Positions 58,491-64,000 of a stretch of 64,000 nucleotides of DNA are shown here, piece after piece (positions within the stretch are counted from its first letter, which is position 1; every line of letters begins with the position of its first letter). The DNA lies in contig NC_088297.1 in NCBI RefSeq assembly GCF_032854445.1, positions 7,427,375 through 7,491,374 of the forward strand. Direction: 5' to 3'. Below the pieces are notes generated by a model. The model was given only the letters and a program-made list of their open reading frames with translations. It did no database searches and was not told the DNA's origin. This DNA is from Liolophura sinensis. Taxonomy: Eukaryota > Mollusca > Polyplacophora > Chitonida > Chitonidae. A program made the translations under genes and the position numbers.

Positions 58491-59087
58491 TTTCATTTTA
58501 ATTTTTTAAATTATTCTGTAAAGAGATGTGAATTTTGTTTTTATTTTCTGTATGAACCTGTGTTTATACGCAGTTATATTGTTGGGGAGATCCCTCATGG
58601 CTACTGGTTCGTGGGAAATTCTCGTGAAAGAAATAAAGAGTTAAGTGAAATTAAAATGTCTCACCATCTAAACTTGATTAAAGTAATTATACTAGTGTCA
58701 GCCCAGTGATTTAATCAAGTGCCAGAAACCAGTTCTGGCAAAATTTTATTTAATATTAAACCGACACACCCTGTATTATATAAAAATATAGAGTGATTTA
58801 GATATGGAAGTCTGTTTATCAAGTCTAGAGAGTCATTACAACGGATTTGAGGGATAGATGAAAACAGCTGATAAGGTATGGTTGCCTGAGCTTACACCCA
58901 CACCGCTGTGATCATTAAGAAACACCTTTCATCTCTCCAAACACTACATATATTTTACGCAAGAGTAACGTCAAAAATCACTTGAGTGTAAATCTACAGA
59001 GTTTTAATCAGGTTTACATAAATGTGTCCTTTAAGTGTAAGTTGCTAATACAATCGCGAGTAAAGAACGGGAGAAAAGTGGCACAGA

Positions 59088-59761
59088 ATGGATAGTCAGA
59101 GAAGCATTGTAAACGAAGTTATGGGTAAAGTTGATCGGCATGAAGAGAAGCAAGGGATTGAACTCACATCACAGGAAACCCCACGGGGATCACTTCCTAG
59201 TCTGATACCCTTTAAGGTGTATTTTTTCCTGGCCGTGTCCTCCAGGGGAGTCATCTCCTCCTTCCTTCCACTTTACCTCAAACAAGTCGGTCTCAGTCCA
59301 GCTCAGATTGGGACTGTCATGATTTTCAGGCCATTGGGCGGATTCTTCGGCGGCTTTTTGGCACCCCACATCTCGAGGAAGTGTTTTTCAAACGAACGAA
59401 ATGTCGCCCTGGCTTTCCTCTGCATGGTCATTCTTTCAACACTTTCAATGAGCTTTCCTGGCCCAGTCAGCTTAGCCCAAGAATGTCCAGTTTCGATAAG
59501 AAACACCTCAGCCCAAGATGCAGAAAGGAACAGGTCATTTGTAGTTCGCCGCTCACCACTGAGCGACAAAATGTGGATGTTCCAAGCCGAAAGGGTCAAC
59601 TTCCAGATAGTCCTCTTTGCTCTGCTTCTGTTTTCGGCCAATTTTTTTCACGTTGGTATGGATACACTTCTACATGGCGCTGCAATGAGGCTACTAGGAA
59701 AAGACAATTTCAAACTGTACGGGACAATCCGAGCATGGGGGGCTTTGGGTTACGCAACACT
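59088..59761 (+). CDS. MFSD6: MFSD6-like gene 2, exon 1
   Basis: Encodes residues 1-224 plus two bases, ending GCAACACT/gtgagt. It is six codons longer than gene 1 exon 1, mostly in the N-terminus and in the loop after SIRNTSAQ. It carries the same helix landmarks as gene 1. Confidence 0.9.
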
Positions 59762-62700
59762 GTGAGTTTTGTTTTATTTCTCTTATAACCTACATCAATG
59801 TCTGTTTTGTCCTGACCGTAAGCCGCTGATAACGCTCGTGTTGCCGTTTACGCGCAGTATTACCTTCGTTTCCTTAAACCCTGTCTTAAAGAAGTACAAA
59901 ATTATCAAAAATGATAATTATAAGAAAGGTATAATGCATATACATATATTGTAGCAAATGCCAAGAAGTCAAAACCAAATGTGTCAAAAACTATTCTCGA
60001 CTGTTTATTCCTTTCACGTATTTCCATTTCCTTTCATCTCCCAAGGCGTAGTCAATTTGATTTATCCAAAAATACACAAAGTAAATAAATTAAAGAGGAA
60101 AAGACGAAATCTTCTGACGATTATTCAGATCCGTATCCCTTATGAGGTCTTTAACTTGACATATCAAAGCAGAGAATCATAGAAATGGCACAGTACACAT
60201 AATGACTGTTGTCGAGAAGTAAAGGCGAAAACGTTCAAAGCTTACTTACAGGTGTTTGTCTTTCCAGGGCAGTGAGCACAGGATTGATGATATCCAAGAC
60301 GGTTTCAATCCAGTTTATCTGCTCTCAGCTGTGCCGGTCTGCGGACTATCACTTCCTGTTTTACACATTTGCTTGTGTTGGAATTCTGAATCTCGCCAAC
60401 ATAGACAATCTCTTCAAGGTAAAAAAAAAAAACACAACCGATAGGTAAACTTAGCTCATTGAAAATAACACATGTTAGCTAATATTCCATCGCCTATCAC
60501 GTGTTATGCCCTTTACCTTAACACACACACACACACATATATATATATAGATATTTTCAGGTGATCGATTTGGAGAAGTATTGAGATGATGTCGGACAGC
60601 TTTAGCGTAAAAATAGGTTAGGTGGGGTATTGTTTAAACCCACAAGACAATGGAAGGAGTGGAGGTTTGTGAAATTAGAAAATTCAGAATATGTGCAGTG
60701 GTTGGCGGAGCTTAGGATGCCGACGGCGATGATGAGGTGGATAGATTTGGTGAACTCTTTTAGCTGACATTAGATTGACTTATTGGTTGATTCGTGTTTA
60801 GCACTGTTCTCAGTATAGCGCACATAGGTAGGGAGATTGACTTATTGGGTGATTTGTGTTAAGAACTGTTCTTAGTATAGCGCACACAGGTAGGGAGATT
60901 GATTTATTGGGTGATTTGTGTTAAGAACTGTTCTTAGTATAGCGCACACAGGTAGGGAGATTGACTTAGTGGATGATTTGTGTTAAGCACTGTTCTTAGT
61001 ATAGCGCACACGGGTAGGGAGATTGACTTATTGGGTGATTTGTGTTAAGAACTGTTCTCAGTATAGCGCACACGGGTAGGGAAATTGACTTATTGGGTGA
61101 TTTGTGTTAAGAACTGTTCTTAGTATAGCGCACATAGGTAGGAAGATTGACTTATTGGGTGATTTGTGTTAAGAACTGTTCTTAGTATAGCGCACACAGG
61201 TAGGGAGATTGATTTATTGGGTGATTTGTGTTAAGAACTGTTCTTAGTATAGCGCACACAGGTAGGGAGATTGACTTAGTGGATGATTTGTGTTAAGCAC
61301 TGTTCTTAGTATAGCGCACACGGGTAGGGAGATTGACTTATTGGGTGATTTGTGTTAAGAACTGTTCTCAGTATAGCGCACACGGGTAGGGAGATTGACT
61401 TATTGGGTGATTTGTGTTAAGAACTGTTCTTAGTATAGCGCACATAGGTAGGGAGATTGACTTATTGGGTGATTTGTGTTAAGAAATGTTCTTAGTATAG
61501 CGCACATAGGTAGGGAGATTGACTTATTGGGTGATTTGTGTTAAGAACTGTTCTTAGTATAGCGCACACGGGTAGGGAGATTGACTTATTGGGTAATTTG
61601 TGTTAAGAACTGTTCTTAGTATAGCGCACACGGGTAGGGAGATTGACTTATTGGGTGATTTGTGTTAAGAACTGTTCTTAGTATAGCGCACACAGGTAGG
61701 GAGATTGACTTATTGGGTGATTTGTGTTAAGCACCGTTCTTAGCATGTCTCACACGGGTAGGGAGATTGATTTTTTAGGTGATTTGTGTTTAGCGCTGTT
61801 CTTAGTATAGCGCACAAGGGTAGGGAGATTGACCTATTGGGTGATTCGTGTTTAGTGCTGTGCTCAGTATGGTGCACACGCGTAGTGAAATTCCAAGTGC
61901 GAGTGAGTGAGTGCTTACGGTTTAACCTTGTACTTAACAATTTCTCAGTCATATGACGACGAAGGTGTCTGTAGAGTGTTATGTGCCTCCATGTTTAAAG
62001 AAGGATTTCCACCGCTCTTGTATTTAGTGTTGCTATACTGAGACGAAAAGGTAAGTAAGCCGTCCCACCCGAGACCCAACCCAGGATTGACCCGGGATCT
62101 AACCCCCCCCCCCTCCCCCCACTCTACCGGACGCTCTAGGGAAATTCCAAGGTAACTGGTGGAGCGTGAAGAGTTTACGGAATGTAGAGGTTAGGGGAAT
62201 GGGGCAAGACTGTTGTGGAATCTGAAGGAAGGAGTGACATAAGGACGTTATAGAGTTTTAATGGTGAAGGGAAATTGCAGGGGGCCATGGGATAGTTTAC
62301 AGATCGAGAGAGAGAGAGGGGAGGGGGGAGGGGTGAAGTGGCCGTAGTGGTTAGTATCGCACAATGACCCAAATGCCTCTCGCCAATGCGGACAGCAGTG
62401 AGTCCAGAACAATAAAATAAATAAATATATAAATATTAGAGAGGGGCAGGAGGATGTAACACTTCAGAATTGGAGTGGAATGGCTAGCATGGGGACATCC
62501 AGATGTCAACCTGCGGAAGTCTCTCTGTTGCCAAACTAAAACTGAGCTGATGCATGTTATGCATGTAGCAATCATGAAGGTTTGGACTGACCTCGTAGAT
62601 GTTTTCCTTAAAGTGTTTCACAGTTTCGTTTTTTATTAAAGTGCATATTTACTGATCCACTAGCTCCAAATGTGGTACATCGCAGCGTACGAAACATCAC

Positions 62701-63877
62701 ACAAAAGCTGATGTACATGTGTTAACATTTATTTCAGCAGCCATGTTTCTGTTCGATGTGCATCAACTAGGATTTTTCAGTTGCAACATTTCTCTATTAG
62801 CTATTTATTCAAATTTATTGGCGGTTATTAACATGCCTTTCTTTCCCGTCAGGAGCCTTACGCTGAACATGCCGACAGTGAAGTTAATGTCATGTCCCAT
62901 GACGACTTTCGGTCCGCCTTGTGTACGCCTCGGAACATTTCCTGGCTGGTGGTATTGCTCGTTCGCAGTGTGTTTTATGCCGTTACGCAATGCTTCCTCA
63001 ACTGGCATCTGGAAAATAAAGGTCCGCATCAGCTATCAAGTCGTTAGTTAACTGGAATGCTCTTATTTCGTGGGGGCCCCTGTGGTTCAGTTGGTTAGCG
63101 CGCTAGCGTAGCGTAATGACCCAGGAGTCTCTCACCAATGCGGTCGCTGTGAGTTCAAGGCCAGCTCATGCTGGCTTCCTCTCCGGCCGTATGTGGGAAG
63201 GTCTTCCAGCAACCTGCGGATGGTCGTGGGTTTCCCCTGGGCTGTGCCCGGTTTCCACCCACCATAATGCTGGCCGCCGTCGTATAAGTCAAATATTCTT
63301 GAGTACGGCGTAAAACACCAATCAAATAAATAAATAAATAAATCTTATTTCGTGATATTTGTAACACAGTCTATTAAATCTCATCTCTGTAACTTCATCC
63401 TCACCTTGGTCCAAAAGAAAGTCTGAGTCAAAGTAAGATTTGAACAATGTACAATAGCCAAAACGGCGTATATCGAAGAATAATATATACTCTCATGAAA
63501 TAAATCAGTATTCTGACATGATTCATTTGTGACACTTCTACTATGATATTGTAAAGAAATCTCAAATCTTTGCCTATTTCTGCGTGAGATATGAGTCCTC
63601 ACACATCTGTTTTGTATTTTACCCATAGGTCTGTGTAATTTATCGCGCTGATAATTGTGTTGTTCTTTACCAGGAGCCTCTCCAGGCCTGATCGGTATGG
63701 CGAACGGTACTACAACGATCACTGAATTTTTCATGTTTTTCGCCACACCCAGACTCATCGACACTTTCGGACATACGAAGCTAGTGGCTGTCGGAGTTCT
63801 CTCCTATGCCGGTCGATTTATTGTATTTTCCATTATATCAAACCCTCTCTACATATTTCCTGTGGAAATTCTAGAAG
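59088..63877 (+). CDS. MFSD6: MFSD6-like major facilitator transporter, gene 2 (3' end outside window)
   Basis: Four exons (59088-59761, 60268-60418, 62853-63021, 63674-63877) encode about 399 residues, co-linear with gene 1 and with the same intron phases (2, 0, 1, 1). It shares VISSFLPLYLKQVGLSPAQ, then FRPLGGFFGGFL, LYGTIRAWGALGYAT, FRSALC, RSVFYAVTQCFLNWHL, EFFMFFATP and PVEILEG. The last exon, equivalent to 53563-53822, must lie beyond 64000. The N-terminus (MDSQRSIVNEVMGK) is unlike that of gene 1. The exon 3 donor is weak (AAAG/gtccgc). It probably arose by tandem duplication with gene 1; its introns are much shorter. Confidence 0.85.
60268..60418 (+). CDS. MFSD6: MFSD6-like gene 2, exon 2
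   Basis: A 151-bp exon after TCTTTCCAG, ending TTCAAG/gtaaaa. It encodes VSTGLMISKTVSIQFICSQ, RSADYHFLFYTFACVG and NLANIDNLFK, matching gene 1 exon 2 in length and phase. Confidence 0.9.
60774..61889 (+). repeat. 62-bp minisatellite, 18 units, with higher-order structure
   Basis: Eighteen units of 62 bp start at 60774 and every 62 bp after, with core ATTGACTTATTGGGTGATTT, GTGTTAAGAACTGTTCTTAG and TATAGCGCACACnGGTAGGG. Units 2-6 (60836-61145) and 7-11 (61146-61455) are the same five-unit series, with only two single-base differences that I could see. Outer units are more diverged. Confidence 0.96.
61900..62140 (-). mobile_element. SINE family B
   Basis: Minus-strand copy: GTGAGTGAGTGCTTACGG, CAGTCATATGACGACGAAGG, TTTCCACCGCTCTTGTATTT and CCAGGATTGACCCGGGATCT (box-B region), with a C-rich expansion, ending near CTCTACCGGACGCTCTAGGG. 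Confidence 0.8.
62333..62436 (+). mobile_element. SINE family A, internally deleted
   Basis: The head (CAATGACCCAAATGCCTCTC, then CCAATGCGGACAGCAGTGAG) joins directly to an AATAAATAAATATATAAATA tail. The body is missing. Confidence 0.65.
62853..63021 (+). CDS. MFSD6: MFSD6-like gene 2, exon 3
   Basis: Acceptor TTTCCCGTCAG, then EPYAEHADSEVNVMSHDDF, and a helix WLVVLLVRSVFYAVTQCF. The end is inferred at G63021 by alignment with gene 1 (ENIG versus ENKG). The donor would be gtccgc, which keeps GT but lacks the usual purine and A/G following it. Reading on without splicing meets a stop within about ten codons. Confidence 0.82.
63073..63342 (+). mobile_element. tRNA-derived SINE, family A, full length, recent
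   Basis: The best-preserved family member. It has a tRNA-like head with box A (TGGTTCAGTTGG) and box B (GTTCAAGGC), body GGTCGTGGGTTTCCCCTGGG and CATAATGCTGGCCGCCGTCG, and tail GGCGTAAAACACCAATCAAA with ATAA repeats. It is bounded by the perfect 12-bp direct repeat TCTTATTTCGTG (63061-63072 and 63343-63354), the target-site duplication. It is inserted in intron 3 of MFSD6-like gene 2, about 50 bp after the exon 3 donor. Confidence 0.95.
63674..63877 (+). CDS. MFSD6: MFSD6-like gene 2, exon 4
   Basis: A 204-bp exon after TTCTTTACCAG, ending CTAGAAG/gtaggc. It encodes ASPGLIGMANGTTTITEFFM, PRLIDTFGHTKLVAVGV and ISNPLYIFPVEILEG. It is the last exon inside the window. Confidence 0.92.
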
Positions 63878-64000
63878 GTAGGCTGTGATGTTTATTTTCG
63901 GATGCGTATTTTCCGTCAGTGTGGAGTAAAAAGGGGAGTTTTGTATTCGAAAAATGCTACGCACCTGTTTCTAAAAACATTTTCGTTTGTAATTCTTGGC
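63878..64000 (+). other. Start of intron 4 of MFSD6-like gene 2
   Basis: The sequence after the exon 4 donor. No acceptor or coding match to gene 1 exon 5 is seen before the window ends. Confidence 0.6.

Larger units (their letters stand above)
60419..62852 (+). other. Intron 2 of MFSD6-like gene 2
   Basis: Dominated by the 62-bp minisatellite (60774-61889), SINE B (61900-62140) and a shortened SINE A (62333-62436), plus a CA/TA microsatellite at about 60521-60550. It is far shorter than the 14.1-kb counterpart in gene 1. Confidence 0.7.

Noticed and set aside
1-64000. CRISPR arrays, bacterial operons or phage-like modules
   Set aside because: The tandem arrays have no spacers between repeats, and the gene structure, introns and SINEs are those of an animal genome.

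Overview
This is animal nuclear DNA, not bacterial. The coding exons are short, are flanked by GT/AG introns of up to about 14 kb, and sit in AT-rich sequence full of SINEs, MITEs, decayed transposons and minisatellites. The SINE tails (one ending in ATAAATAAATA, another in CACTCACTCA), a protostome-style Toll-like receptor and a Ty3/gypsy fragment with integrase ahead of reverse transcriptase suggest a lophotrochozoan, most likely a mollusc. That assignment is inference; no species can be named from the sequence alone.

Layout. Positions 1-3672 are the first copy of a roughly 3.7-4 kb segmental duplication. The second copy lies at 19288-23300 in the same orientation. Each copy is followed by an array of a 36-bp minisatellite (4150-7560 and 23335-24362) whose unit carries the palindrome TGACGTCA, the consensus cAMP response element. 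Between the copies lie an intact single-exon Toll-like receptor gene (11525-13981), a MITE upstream of it, and a decayed gypsy retrotransposon on the minus strand (15720-16475). Positions 24363-30108 hold only SINE pieces and unassigned sequence.

From 30109 to the right edge are two tandem, same-strand paralogues of an MFSD6-like major facilitator transporter. Gene 1 (30109-53822) can be assembled completely from five exons into a 480-residue protein. Gene 2 (59088 to beyond 63877) shows four of its exons, with matching intron phases and identical sizes for exons 2 and 4; its last exon lies outside the window. The introns of gene 1 contain a LINE fragment, a dead Tc1-type transposon with terminal repeats and TA target duplication, a TTAA-flanked MITE and minisatellites of 45 and 25 bp. 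Intron 2 of gene 2 carries a 62-bp minisatellite with a five-unit higher-order repeat, and intron 3 holds a recent SINE with a perfect 12-bp target-site duplication.

The Toll-like receptor is expected to act at a membrane in innate sensing. The two MFSD6-like genes probably encode multi-pass membrane transporters of unknown substrate. I see no functional link between the receptor and the transporters. I found no previously undescribed molecular system. The most unusual structures are the CRE-rich minisatellite tied to a segmental duplication, the higher-order minisatellites inside the transporter introns, a chimeric SINE family, and the integrase-first gypsy fragment.
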